From: Brachionus rotundiformis
Lineage: Eukaryota; Rotifera; Eurotatoria; Ploima; Brachionidae
DNA: 64,000 nt
Reading direction: 5' to 3'
Assembly (NCBI GenBank): GCA_016802295.1
Contig: JAESIW010000109.1
Coordinates: 754,907-818,906 of the forward strand
A program made the position numbers and the translations under genes. A model generated the notes under the pieces. The model was not told where the DNA came from and ran no database searches. It worked only from the letters and a program-made list of their open reading frames with translations. Below are positions 10,017-21,535 of the stretch, piece by piece. Within the stretch, counting starts at the first letter, position 1. Every line of letters begins with the position of its first letter.

Positions 10017-12479
10017 ATGGCGAGTGTGTCGTCCAACTACAAAATGGCCATTGTGCCACAAAAAAAAGCCTCCGAGGTCAACATGGCCTATCCACTGCAG
10101 CAATTTATAAAACAAATATGCACCTCTAATCTAGACGATTATCTTCGCTCTGCCGACTCACTGCAACAGCTTAGAATCGAAGCATTGTTCAAGGCCAATC
10201 GGCAAGAAAAGCTTTCCAAAATGATGCGCTACTATGACCAAATGACTGCCATTGAGTCCAAATTGCCAATTTCAGAGAATCAAATACGCATTGCGTTCAA
10301 ATGGCAGGACGCGTTTGACAAGGGCTCTTTATTTGGCAGATCCTCATTAAGTAAAAATAGATTATTATTTTTTTATTAATTTATTAATTGTTGTTTTAAT
10401 AAATAAATAATTTTTTCAGCTCTTTCAAGTGGTATATATGAACGCCTGTGTGTCCTGTTCAACATTGGTGCTTTTTGCTCCGAATTGGCCAGTATTCAGG
10501 CTTTGGATACAGATGACGGTCTGAAGACAGCTACCAAGCTGTACCAACAAGCAGCTGGATGCTTTAGCTACATACGTGAAAATTCGCTGACTTCTACGCG
10601 AAATGACTGCACTTCGGACCTGTATCCAGAAACATTGTCTGTTCTGGTACAAATAATGCTTGCACAGGCTCAGGAAGTGTTCTATCTAAAAGCGGTCAAA
10701 GACAAAATGAGGGACTTAATCATTAGCAAATTGGCAGCACAGTGTTCGGACAACTATGCCGAAGCGATGAAATCTGTGCAACTAGACTCGCTTAAAGAAC
10801 TTCAAAAAGCTTGGCTTCCCATCTTGGCCGGAAAACAGGCTCTTTACCATGCTCTTTCCGAATACCACAAGGCCGAGCACGAGAGCAATGAGAAAAACAT
10901 TGGCGAGTGTATTGCTCGCTTGAGCAAGGCAGCTGAATTGATAAAAACTGCTGAACAACGTGGTGGCAAAGAAATTGCCATAAAAGCTCATTTGAGCACC
11001 ATTCAGCTTGCCTACGACAAAGCTAAGAAAGAGAATGAATATGTTTATCATGAAAGAGTGCCTGAGTATATGAGTCTAAAGCCGCTTGAGAGGGCAGCAT
11101 TGGCAAAAGTAATTCCAGCCAAATTTCCAATAAGTGACGAGTTTAGGGACTTGTTTGTCACTCTGGTTCCAATGAACGTTCACAATGGTCTACAATTATT
11201 CAAGACAAAGAAGATGGAAGCGTTTAATCTTGAGATTGGTAAGCTGAGACAAGCTACTGAGCTTCTTAATGCTGCATTGACCACTTGGAATCTTCCTGCT
11301 GGCATTGAGGATATTGGAACTAGCAGTAAAATTCCTCAATCGCTTCTTGACAAGTCACAAATAATCAAGGACAAGGGTGGTATTGCTCGAATCGATTCCA
11401 TGATGGCCGAACTTCCATCGCTTCTACAGCGCAATACTGAAATTCTGAACGAAACCAAACGCTCTCTGGAAGAAGAGGAAAGATCAGACAACGAGCTCAG
11501 AAGCCAAATGAGAGAAAAATGGACCCGTACAGCTTCCAGACAGCTTAATGAGTATCTTCATTCAGAAATAAAACAATATGAGGGCATTATAGCAAGTGCC
11601 ATCAAAGCCAACAAGGTTATTGAGGAAAAGTATGCCAAGAACAGAGATGGTATTCAATTGTTGAGCAAATCAGCACAGGATATTAGTGCTTCGTTGCCAG
11701 CTGCAACGCCAGTAGGAGCTTTGCAAAACACACATATAATCAAAGACTTGAGAAGACTGATGGATGAAGTGGAGGCGCTTAGAAATGTCCGCGAAGTGCT
11801 TGAGAGTGAAATGAAGAGCGTTGACTCGGATGGACTAACTGCCAAGTTGATTAGTGCTTTGTCTACTTCACAGGGCTTAGATGAGCATAGTATCATACAG
11901 GCCGAGCTGGACGAGCTAGTCGGTCCGATGAGGAAACAAGTCAGAGAGAATATTCAAGAGCAGGAGAAGCTACTTGGCTACATTGAGAAGGCTAATAGTG
12001 AATTTAGCCGTGAAAAGGTCCAAAATGAGACTAGTAAGATTAGAGAGCAGATGTTGAGAAACTTGGCAACTGCCAGCGATAGCCATAATGAATTGTACAA
12101 CCATTTGGTTGAGGGGGTCAAGTTTTACAATGATTTGACTCCAATTTTGATCAAGTTCCAGAGCAAAGTGAACGATTTTGTGTTCGCTAGGAAGACAGAA
12201 AAGGACGATTTGATGAAAGAGATTCAAACGTCGCTTAGTCGGCCGTCAACTGGTCAAAAGCCGACGCGACCGCCTCCTCCGGGGCCCCAATCGCCACCTA
12301 ACTCGGGTCCAGCGGTGCCCTATCCGACCAACAACTTTGCCAATCCGTACTATCCGATGATGCCCAATACTTACAACCCATACACCGCGTACCCGACGCA
12401 ACCGGCCGGCCAGCCTCCTCAAGCGCCTCATTACCAACCACAGGGATATCCGGGCTACCCGCCGTATCCTCCAAGTTAA
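10017..12479 (+). CDS. PDCD6IP: ALIX / programmed cell death 6-interacting protein
   Basis: Two exons, 10017-10350 and 10420-12479, joined by a 69-bp GT-AG intron in phase 1, give 797 residues (human ALIX has 868). ALIX is an ESCRT-associated adaptor: its Bro1 domain binds CHMP4/ESCRT-III, the V domain binds LYPXnL motifs, and the Pro-rich tail binds partners. It acts in endosomal sorting, cytokinesis and membrane repair. The Bro1 domain (about residues 1-360) shows RYYDQ, SENQI and AFDKGSLFG in exon 1, then CVLFN, IMLAQAQEVF, EIARLSKAAELIKTA and YHERVP-type blocks as in human ALIX. The V domain follows, with PQSLLDKS, ELPSLLQRN, FYNDLTPILI and the FARKTE block. The tail after about residue 720 is Pro/Tyr/Asn-rich and shorter than in vertebrates, without a PSAP motif. 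No frame damage is seen. Confidence 0.96.
10351..10419 (+). other. ALIX intron 1
   Basis: A 69-bp intron from GTAAAA to TTTTTTCAG. Its removal restores the Bro1 sequence across GRSSLTLSSGIYERLCVLFN, which aligns with the human protein; without it the frame stops at about 10379. Confidence 0.9.
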
Positions 12480-13116
12480 AATTTTATTTTACTTCTTCAA
12501 TCTAGTTTTTTTGTATCAATAGTTTTCATAATTTTTTCTTCTTTTTTTTTAAACTAAAATTTATGAATTTGATACCGAATTTATAATAAAAGACTTTTAA
12601 AAATTTAGTTTATTAATTTAATTATTTTAATAATTTGAGCCATCTTTAATTTGAATAAAAAATAAAAATCTATAAGTTTTATTTTAAATTTTACTTTTAT
12701 TTAATTTAGAAAAAATAAACTCTTACGGTCAATAGCCTTTCATACGAACACTTTTATTTTTTCTAAATTTATCCGATTGATTGATTGATTAGTCTCTATC
12801 ACTAATTCAAGATTTTTAATGACTTCTTGGAACATCAATATTTCCTCTGTCCGTAATGGAATGGATTGATCTAAAAAGGTGCTACTAAACCATTCTAAAT
12901 AAAGGGTCGATCTCATCTCCACAAATGGATTGCTTATTATCACAAATTCAAAAGCTATTTAGGACAAAAAATAAATGTAAGATGCATAGTTGGCTTATTC
13001 AAATTTGATCCCACATGAGCATCAACCTTTTATTCGTTGACTCCTCCATTTGACTAGTACCAAAAAACATCTTATGAGAACCTTTCATAAATGTCCATGC
13101 TCTCATCAGTTAGCTC
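12480..13116. other. Intergenic with possible decayed coding sequence (minus strand)
   Basis: The ALIX 3' flank has an AATAAA near 12585. On the minus strand, 12740-12960 gives a protein-like frame of about 70 residues (includes STLYLEWFSSTFLDQ and FQEVIKNLELVIE). More protein-like pieces lie in other frames out to about 13110 (DESMDIYERFS, QMEESTNKRLMLMWDQI). I could not join these pieces with consistent splice sites, so this may be a pseudogene or transposon remnant. No family is recognised. Confidence 0.3.
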
Positions 13117-13338
13117 TTAACACTAGAAGACCCGACGGGTTTTTTAGACCCATTTTTTTAAATTTCAAATCTCAATATCTTTTGAATGCAGAAACAGAAT
13201 TTAATATTCAGTATTTTATTTTATAGATTTATGGAGACTTTGTTGAATATCAAAAAAAATGTTGCTATTCTATGATAGTTTTTTTAAAAATTAGTTTTTA
13301 AATTTTTGTCATTTTTTGGTCGGGCTTTCTAGTGTTAA
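13117..13338. mobile_element. piggyBac-like MITE with TTAA target duplication
   Basis: TTAA at 13117-13120 and 13335-13338 flank a 214-bp non-coding element. Its ends, CACTAGAAGACCCGAC (13121-13136) and the reverse complement of GTCGGGCTTTCTAGTG (13319-13334), match at 14 of 16 positions. TTAA duplications with ends of this kind are the hallmark of piggyBac-superfamily elements. It encodes nothing. A matching right end occurs at 29191-29210. Confidence 0.75.
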
Positions 13339-14464
13339 AGAATTTGTAAATAAGCCATTATGGATTATTGATTTAAAGTCAATAATTTTTTCTGATATAA
13401 AATTAAAATTAAAAAAAATATTTCTCATAAACACAGAAATTTTGTGTTGAAAATTTAGTGGGGCAGAAATTAGGTTTTTCAACTAGATGGTGCCATATCT
13501 AAAACATTGAAGACCCATTGAATGTTTTGATCAAAAGTGAGGAGAGTTCAAGATTCAAAAAATGAACATTTTCACCATTAATAAATTTAATTTTAGTGGA
13601 AATGAAATAAAAGTTCTCGATGAAATAACTCTTTAATGTTGATAAAATTGATCAAAATCTAAATTTTTCTAAATTCGTATGTAGTATCTCATTAGTTGTG
13701 AATAAAAAAACATTCAGCATTAAGAGACTATTCTATCTATCAACATCTGTAAAGATACAGTTTTTAAGACGCTTATATTGCCTTATTTTTATTATTGCTC
13801 GACTGTCTTATGCTATTTCTCAAAAGAGGCAATAATCAAATTGTCCAAGAGTTATTATGTTGACAATATTTAAATTGTATAGGTTCAAATTTTATGTAAA
13901 TAACTTTAAAGATATTAATAACTTCTTAGAAAAGTATGGTTTAGATAGAATGCTTTCTTTTGCTTATAAAACACTATACTTTCATAATTCTGCTGAAAAT
14001 CTAAGGCAGAATTTGAAGAAGAATGACTCGAGAAATTTGAAATATAATTTAAGAAACAGTGAGAATCTGATAGAACCAAGATCAAAATCAGTAAATAGCG
14101 AAAAAACTTTTGGATTTTTCTACTCAAGACTTTAAATTGCTTTGTGATCAAGAGATCAATGTTGAAATTTACAACATTTAAGCATTCAATTTTATAACCT
14201 AATTTCTCAGATTTTGTGAAAAAATTCAAAAAATTTAATTTAAATATTTCAATGTTTTACTTTTTTAAATAATTATATAAACAATTTATTTTTAATTTGT
14301 AAAATTTATTTTATTATTTAAATAAATAAAGTGTTAATCGGTCTTTATGACAAGGGCACTAGCCTGTTGATTAACCTTTCACCATTAATATTTCTAATAA
14401 AATAAAAAATAAAATATTTTGTTTAATTTTTTTACTGATAAGGCAATTATTTTATATTATAATT
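13339..14464. other. Intergenic, no gene seen
   Basis: AT-rich spacer. Two overlapping opposite-strand ORFs of about 90-105 codons (13857-14135 and 13915-14229) are low-complexity, have no recognisable domain and are probably chance. Confidence 0.4.
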
Positions 14465-14945
14465 ATATTTCATTCATCCATCTCTAAATACCTCCTGTGT
14501 ACCTCATCACTGTGTTCTCCAGCGGTGCCGACTGCGCTCTCTGGACCGCTATATCCTGTAATCTCGTTTGGTGGAAACATCATCGTTGTAAGTTCGTGTG
14601 TCCGCTTCATAGAGGATTGTAGACAGATTGTTTTTCTGGCACTAAGCGCTGTCTGATTCTTCACAGGCTTCCTTAGTTGATGGAATGGAATTTGGACCTT
14701 TCGTGTTGACCTCCATGTTATTGCTGGCTTTTTCTCTTGATTTTTGTTTCATTGCTATATCACTTTGATTTCCAAACTAGTTTGAGTCTGGCAAATGCTA
14801 CTTTTGCTTTTGCAAGTCTTTTTTCCCATTCATTCACTTATGTTGCTTTCTAAGGATTATTCACTTACACACTCAATGTTTGTACCATCTATGGTAATCG
14901 AAGTATCAAATTTGGTGTTCATGGATTGAGGTAGCTTTCCTCATG
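14465..14945 (-). mobile_element. LINE (non-LTR retrotransposon) fragment, degenerate
   Basis: Read on the minus strand, this stretch has LINE reverse-transcriptase C-terminal features in several frames: FDTSITIDGTNIECVSE (about 14930-14880), then LAKAKVAFARLKLVWKSK (about 14815-14764), then a 64-residue open stretch to 14470. Stops and frameshifts separate them. The block at 14764-14817 matches the fragment at 49442-49494 at nucleotide level, so both derive from one family. A dead remnant. Confidence 0.6.
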
Positions 14946-15344
14946 ACATAATCTAACAATTAGGAACACATCTTTATCTGACTGTTTTACACCCTTTAAG
15001 CATTGAGATTGTCTTGAATACAAATTGGTTCAACTTAAATTGGTGCATAAAATGTTAAATAGAATGGATTTTTTAATTTTAGTCGGTTAATAAAATAATT
15101 TGGTAGATTATCAAATGAAGATGTTACCAATAGAAAATTTCATTTAAGCAAAATTTAACTTTAATAGTTTTATTTTAAATTGCTTAAATTTATCTATTGA
15201 AAAAACAAAAAATTAATTCAAAATTAAAAAAAAATAAATTAATATTCAAAAAATACGAATAAATGTTTAAAATTCTCCATACATTTTTAAATTATAGAAT
15301 AACTTTGTTTTAATTTTGAGTGATTAACAAATTAACAAAAGTAA

Positions 15345-16216
15345 TTAAGATTGGTTAATTGCCAACAAATTGACATCATAAGATCCATCTATATCGAACC
15401 TAGGATTGTCTTCAACTTTATTTGAGCACTGTTTGGAAGCTTCATTACAATATAACCAAAGATTCTGTAGTCTCGTAGACAAAATTTGAATCGGTGGTAA
15501 TTTCTTTAAATTTAAAATTGTATTAAGAAAAAAAGAATAGACAAATTACTTCTGAATTTTTTATCTTTGTCTTTTCCGATCGTTTAGACCATTCATTAAA
15601 TACGGCATCAATTGACATATCCTTTAAAGATTAGATCAATTTTTAAAATTTAAAATTTTTATTTACCATATTGAAAGCTTTTATCTTAATGTCATCAATG
15701 CCGAAGTCTTTCCAGTTACAAGACGGCTGCTGAAGTATAAACCTAATTTGAGATAAGTTATCCAAGTCGGTGTCCAAAAACATCTCTTTGGTTAAGGTGA
15801 AAATTTGGTTTGCACCTGATTCTCCATGAACATTAGGCATCAGCTTTAAACGCTTTAGGATTATTCTCCATTCGTTTTCATTATCTTTATTTTGGTTAAT
15901 TTATATATTCTATATTTTTTTACTACTAAATTACTTGAATATTTTTCTTTTACTTTTATAGTTAAATATCCTGTGTAGAAATTTTTAAAAGTTATTACAT
16001 CAAACTTCAAAAAATAAATTTAATTAACAAAAACGAATTGTAATTCATTAGTTTGGGTACTCTGAATGGATCTCTGAGAAAAAGGTCGAACATCTTGCAA
16101 CCACTGTCAAATTGGGTTTTTGACCGTTCACCTATAAACAGTCTTATTTGGTTCTTGATCTCGTATCCCACAGTAATCCATTGTTTATTTTCGGTTCTAG
16201 GATGCTTCTCTGCCAT
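15345..16216 (-). CDS. NICN1: Nicolin-1 (tubulin polyglutamylase complex subunit)
   Basis: Nicolin-1 is a non-catalytic subunit of the TTLL1-containing tubulin polyglutamylase complex of axonemes and neurons. Exons I can place on the minus strand: 16216-~16035, 15970-15935, 15884-15667, 15621-15550 and 15503-15345, with introns of about 45-65 bp. The last four join in frame. Matches to the vertebrate protein include YLTIKVKEKYSS, EWRIILKRLKLMP (vertebrate KWVTCLRDYCLMP), LSQIRFILQQPSCNW (SELRLILRQPSPLW) and the C-terminal RFDIDGSYDVNLLAIN (RFDVDGCYDLNLLSY). Exon 1 carries FDLFLRDPFRVPKLMNYNS. Total length is about 200 residues against 213 in human. One problem: the best exon 1 donor (GT at 16034/16033) is in phase 2, while exon 2 needs phase 1, so there is a one-base sequence error, an unusual junction, or a disabling frameshift. 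Confidence 0.88.
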
Positions 16217-17951
16217 TTGTTTAAGGCTTATTGAATTAAAAATTTAATTTATTTTAAAATTTGATCATTGTTTCTATGGAAACCAAAAAAAATTATGTTG
16301 AGTAAGGCTTGAAGCAAAGTAATCACTTGAGAGAAAATAGAAAGTATTGAATACTTAATCTTTATCTAATACTTTTGAAATTTATTTCGGAAACAAAAAT
16401 AAAAAAGTAAAAAATGTATCAATTTTTTTTTCTGAATTGTTCTTTAGCCTAAGATAAAGAGATTAACTTAAATCATTCTGTTAACTTTTTTTTTGCCAAT
16501 GATCGCACATTTTTCTTTATGGGAAAAAATTTAGGAAGTATGTCAGCATATTTGATAAGATTTAAATAAGTCTAAACTTTAAATTGTCATTATGCTTTCA
16601 ATAATATGTCGGTTTATTGAGAAATTCTTCATGACCATGCCATCAAAAACAGCAAGTCTCATTTAGTTGGTGGTATCAAAATATTATGTAGAAAATTATA
16701 GAAAATATTTATTAATTTTTAAAAATGTATATTTAATTTATTTGGAATGAAACAATCAATTTGCCAGACAATTAATTAAACTATTTAAGTAATCAAAGAA
16801 TTCAACAAAAAAAATTAAATTTGGCAAATCCAGTCAGCATAGAAATCCATTTTTTTTAGGATTTAATAATGACTTTTGTTCACCAATAAAGTATTATTCT
16901 GATAAATGGTTGGTAATTTCTATTTCTAGCAAAAGGATGGGGTCTTTCTATTTTGTTTGTTAAGCTTGCCCGGTAATTGCGCTTTTGTATGTGATTCTGG
17001 CTCTAGGCACTCTAACTTTAACTTTAATTTCTTATCCAATTGTTTCTTCTTGATCTAAGATCCAAACTTTAGCAAAAATTAACTTCATCCTCGAGTTTAC
17101 CAAACTCATAGCCATTTACCACATTATTAATGTGCATTAAAAAACTTCTTACTAGTAAGTTAGTTTATTATCTGTATACTTGGTCTAGATAATAGATAAT
17201 ATGCCATAATCACTTTAAATGCCAAAATGCCAAAATCTGCCAAAATGAACAACTTTGCATGACCATGTAGATACATTTTCAATATTACTAAGCAATTTTT
17301 TTTATCTTTTAAGCTTCAAATAACTAATTTCGTGCCATCCACCTAGGCTTTGCAGTTATTGTTAATCAATTCTTAATAGGATTAAAATTATAAATTCATA
17401 ATAAGATTAATTTTTTCTCATTTGATAAAGCATGAAAGGATTTAACAGAGAAATGATATTTTACAATTATATTTTATTAAAATTTTTAAGTTTTTAACAC
17501 GGGATTTTGGTAACCATCACTTACCAAATAACAGTTTTTTACTAAACTATCTACATCTTTGGAATTTATTCTGCTATTAAAAAATTAATTTCTTGTCCAA
17601 CTATTACTTGCACACAAATAACAGATTTTTTTTTAATAATTTAAAATAATATTTTGATTTGAATTTAGGATCTTGGTCAAAAAATAAGAAAATGTTAAAT
17701 ATTTAAATTAATAATTTTTGATAAAGGTTTTTATAAAGTCTAATTTTTAATAGTTCTTTCTGATTTAATATGAGGTCATTTAACATTTATTAAAACCTAC
17801 TCAAAATAGATAAACAAATTATTAGAAAAAAAAGTATTTTTACATTTAAATTTATAACTGTATGTTTTGTCTTATTTACATAATTTTTTAACCATATTAA
17901 AAGTTTAATTGGCAAAGACAAGTTGAGCAAACTTTCCTGCTTATTCTTCTC
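16217..17951. other. Intergenic, no gene seen
   Basis: AT-rich spacer between NICN1 and the GPCR, both on the minus strand. It includes the 5' flank of NICN1 and the 3' flank of the receptor gene. No convincing coding frame. Confidence 0.5.
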
Positions 17952-19639
17952 TCAAACAAAATATTGGTGAGATGCTCTGTAACCAAATGATCTTTTCGAG
18001 CATCGAACACTATCTCTATGGTGTATGGTAAAGCTTCTTGCATTAGAATTTTTTCTGTCAAATTTTACGCCAGTTTTGACGCAAACCAAAGCGTGAAAAA
18101 TCCTCGAAAATTCATGACGATATTTGGTCTATGGAAAAAAAGTCACTACTCTTTTAATTAAAAAAAAGTCTTACTACTTACACTATAAATTCCATATATG
18201 ATAAAATTATAACAAGAGTTTGACATGGCTATCATATTAAAAATCAGCCATATAATGTTGATGTAATAATACCTTTATGAAAAAATAATAATACTAAAAA
18301 AAAATTTATTATTATTTAGATATTGAGTATACTTGTTCACTTGGGAATATGCTATTTGCAGTATGTTGTATAATTGAAGTGGTGTCCAGCAAATGACAAA
18401 AACAAACAATACAATTAACATCATTTTAGTCATCTAAAAATGAGAAAAAAAAAGAAAAAATTATTTTTTTGATTAATAAAATTATTAAAAAATTTGTTCA
18501 CTTTTTTTTTATTTTTAAATTGTTTCTGGTGAGCACCCAATGACTGCGGGTAGCTCGCATTTGTAAAATAAAAGCGGTAAAAAATGGCTAAGGACGTAGA
18601 AGAAATAACTAAAATTGGTATACCAAATTGGACAATTGTCAACAAAGTTAAATGATATTTTAGATAAACTTCACTAACTAGACCGCAATGTTTTTCCGGG
18701 GCCAAGTCATTGCTACCACAGTGGTCGTATTTGATCTCATAATTAAGTAAATTGTAGCTAGACATCAAAATGCTTATGAACCAGATGAAACAAATTATTA
18801 AAATGCTATGTTTGGCACGAAGCTTTGGTTTAAGTGGAAAAAATATTACATAAAAACGATCTAGTGTGATCACAACTAGAGTCAATACGCTAACATTAAT
18901 GTTCAATGTGGTCGAGAACGGACCTAGTTTGCAAAGTACATCTGTCCATATCCACTTTTGTAGTATTGCGGCTTGAAACTAAATTCAAAAAATTAAAAGT
19001 TTGTCTTATTAAACAATTAATATTTGGCTTTTATGATGCCATATTTATTTAAATTGTCTTTTGAAACTAAATATTGATCAGCATTAGAACTAGACTTTTT
19101 TACCAAAGATGCTAACGAGTTTTTATCAAGGAACATATACCAAGCTGGTCAAAATATTTGTTTAAAACACTAATTTGCTTTCAAAAAAGATTATTTTATC
19201 ACAATTCTTTAAAATTTTAAATATGGTAAAACATGGTTTGCTTAACATGAAAATATGTCTAGATTAAATTAAAATTCATAATTAAAAGACACTTAAAACT
19301 TTTAAATTAAGATAATTTCACAACATGATCGTAAATTTTGAACTTGATAGTTAACTGATTTGTTTTAATTAAGAGATACATAAAATTAAAAACTTTTAAT
19401 ACCTGAAATGGCGTTGAAAATATACTAATAATTATATCGACAAGAGCTAAATTGGTAATGAAGTAATTGGTCACATTGTGCATACGTTTGTTTCTAATCA
19501 CCACATAAATGATCAATAAATTTCCAAAAATTGATATAAATGATATTGAATAATATCCCAGCTTTAATACCATCTGTATATTTGGCGTTATGTTGAAAAA
19601 CTGGTACTCAATATCTTCGCTATACCATGTTAAATTCAT
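17952..19639 (-). CDS. Luqin/RYamide-type neuropeptide GPCR (rhodopsin class)
   Basis: Five exons join in frame: 19639-19403, 18978-18502, 18433-18333, 18272-18182 and 18128-17952, giving 360 residues. TM1 contains GNLLIIYVVIRNKRMHN; TM2 contains NYFITNLALVDIIIS, followed by PFQFQAAILQKW and a Cys before TM3. The PFQFQAA-LLQ-W block is characteristic of luqin/RYamide (NPY-like) receptors, so a Gq/Gi-coupled neuropeptide receptor at the neuronal surface is likely. TM3 ends TLDRFYV; extracellular loop 2 has Cys residues able to pair with TM3. TM6 is FVICWTPLQLYN and TM7 is MSNSCYNFIIYG. The tail has basic and Cys residues. Two motifs deviate: DRF instead of DRY, and NFIIY instead of NPIIY. The ATG directly follows a TTCACTTTAG acceptor-like sequence. 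Exact ligand class is not provable here. Confidence 0.88.
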
Positions 19640-21184
19640 CTAAAGTGAACGATAATATAATTTTAATACAAAAACCAAATTATTGATCACGTTTAAATTG
19701 GTATGATTACCAAATGATCAAAATTTTTAATATTTTTCTTAAATAAAAAATCATGCTAATCCAAAAAAATGTGATAATGCTTTCTTTACATAATATAACA
19801 GAATGGATAATTCCCATCAGCTGAATTAAATATCTGAATGCCAGTCAAAAATTTTCAAGGATCTTGCGTGGAAAGAAGCGGTGAGTTGTGAAAGATGGCG
19901 AAATCACAGTCAAAATTACAGCTTAAGGAGTTAACAAGAAGGAAAAATATGCCAAAAGATTAGTTTAGGGATATTATCTTTTCTGTCAATAAATAAATAA
20001 AATAAAAATCAAATAAGTGCTTAGATTTTTTTCCACTTATGCAAAACTAATCTATTTTTTTTTAATTATTTAAGCTTTGTTTTATTTAATCGAGCATTAA
20101 GAACAGGTTTTCAAAAAAAGATTCGCTCAACCGAGTTGCAGAGATTGAGAAAAATCATCATCCTATATGATTAAATAATGGATTTTTTAAATTAAAAAAA
20201 AATTAAATTTTTTACAAACAATTAATACTTAAAAATAAAATAAATATTTTTTTCAATTTTGAGTAATAATTTTATGCGGGATCTTAGATGGTTCACTGGT
20301 CATATGGAATATTTTTGAAAAAAAATTATTATTCTTTTTTATATCTTAGTTGTAAGAATTTTTTCATATATTCAATTATAAAATTCAATAAACAACTATT
20401 TATCATGTTTTTTATTAAAAATTAATTATACTTACGGTCTTGATAATTTTCATTTAATAGAATTTTAAATAATAGGATTTTTATAAGCTTTTTTTCAAAC
20501 AAATAAACTAATAATATCAAAAAAATCTTGAAATTATTAAACTCAACGTCTATTCAGAAATGGAATTATGATATGTCCTCAAAAAAAATTCTAAAAATAA
20601 AACTGTATTTTGTTAAATTAATCTTATCTTTTTGTTCAATTATTAAACTAATTAGTTGCTTCACTTAAATTTGTTTTAAGAAAGTATACAAGTGCTGGTT
20701 GATTCGAGTATATTTATAAAATAAAACTTAATTAGAGTGATTGATTAATTTTTTTCGATTAATTTTTTGTAAATAAGATTAATACGAAAAAAAATCTACA
20801 AATTAAATAATTCCCAATAATTACTTATATTGAACAATTTCTTAAATTGTGCAATCATTTGAATAAAATGAGGTTTATTTAAAAAAATCAAAAACAAAGA
20901 TAATTGTCTAACCAATGATTAATATTTTTAATAACAATTTATTATCATAACCATTTAGAATAAACAATTGATGCAATTTATTCTCTTTAAAATACATAAA
21001 TAAACAGAGATTAAATAAATTATAGTTTATTGTTGTATTATTAAATACTAATAGCAAATATATCAAATTAATAACTTAGGTTATGCTATTAGAATTAGCT
21101 TAAATTTGTTATTTAGATATCGTTGTATAAGCGATTTTTATCTGGTGTCTTTGGTCATATTTTGGCATTTTAAAGTTTACTTAA
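19640..21184. other. Intergenic upstream of the GPCR
   Basis: AT-rich spacer. The stretch at about 19840-19980 is somewhat less AT-rich but has no sustained frame. No gene seen. Confidence 0.45.
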
Positions 21185-21535
21185 AGCAGAGGCAAACAAA
21201 AGTGACGAAAGAGTACTAGGAGACTTGGTCAAAATGCATAAGATTGAAGGTTGAATTGACTTAACTGTCTTTAAGAAAAACTTACTGTCCTGATCCGGCT
21301 TATTAATACTATTTTCCTAGACTTTCGGGGTACTTGATTTTATTAACAATTGAGAAGATATTTGATATTTTTGTTATGAATAATAAATGGATTTGGTAAA
21401 ATAAAACCCAAAGTAGATTGTCTAGATACCCCTCGCTTGAATCTAAGAAGATCAAATAGCAAAAAGTTTGGTAATAAAAGATAACACTACCATTACAAGT
21501 TTCTAGCAAATAGGATCGTAAAAAGCAGCCAATAT
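21185..21535 (+). mobile_element. Degenerate LINE 3'-end fragment
   Basis: In shifting frames the plus strand gives ERVLGDLVKMHKIEG (about 21205-21255) and TPRLNLRRSNSKKFGNKR followed by HYHYKFLANRI (about 21423-21517). This is the usual order of the extreme C-terminus of CR1/Jockey-like reverse transcriptases: a GDL-xx-xxKI block, then a basic SR-rich block, then FxNRI. Stops interrupt it. Assignment is by motif order only. Confidence 0.45.

Noticed and set aside
11654..12437. Antisense ORFs across ALIX
   Set aside because: They are shadows of the coding strand in an exon with balanced composition.
13857..14229. Overlapping opposite-strand ORFs
   Set aside because: Low-complexity translations on both strands, no domain, no codon bias.
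16007..16034. Extending NICN1 exon 1 through FLLIKFIF to the TGA
   Set aside because: Exon 2 supplies a better match to the same conserved strand (YLTIKVKEKYSS), so the extension is probably intron.
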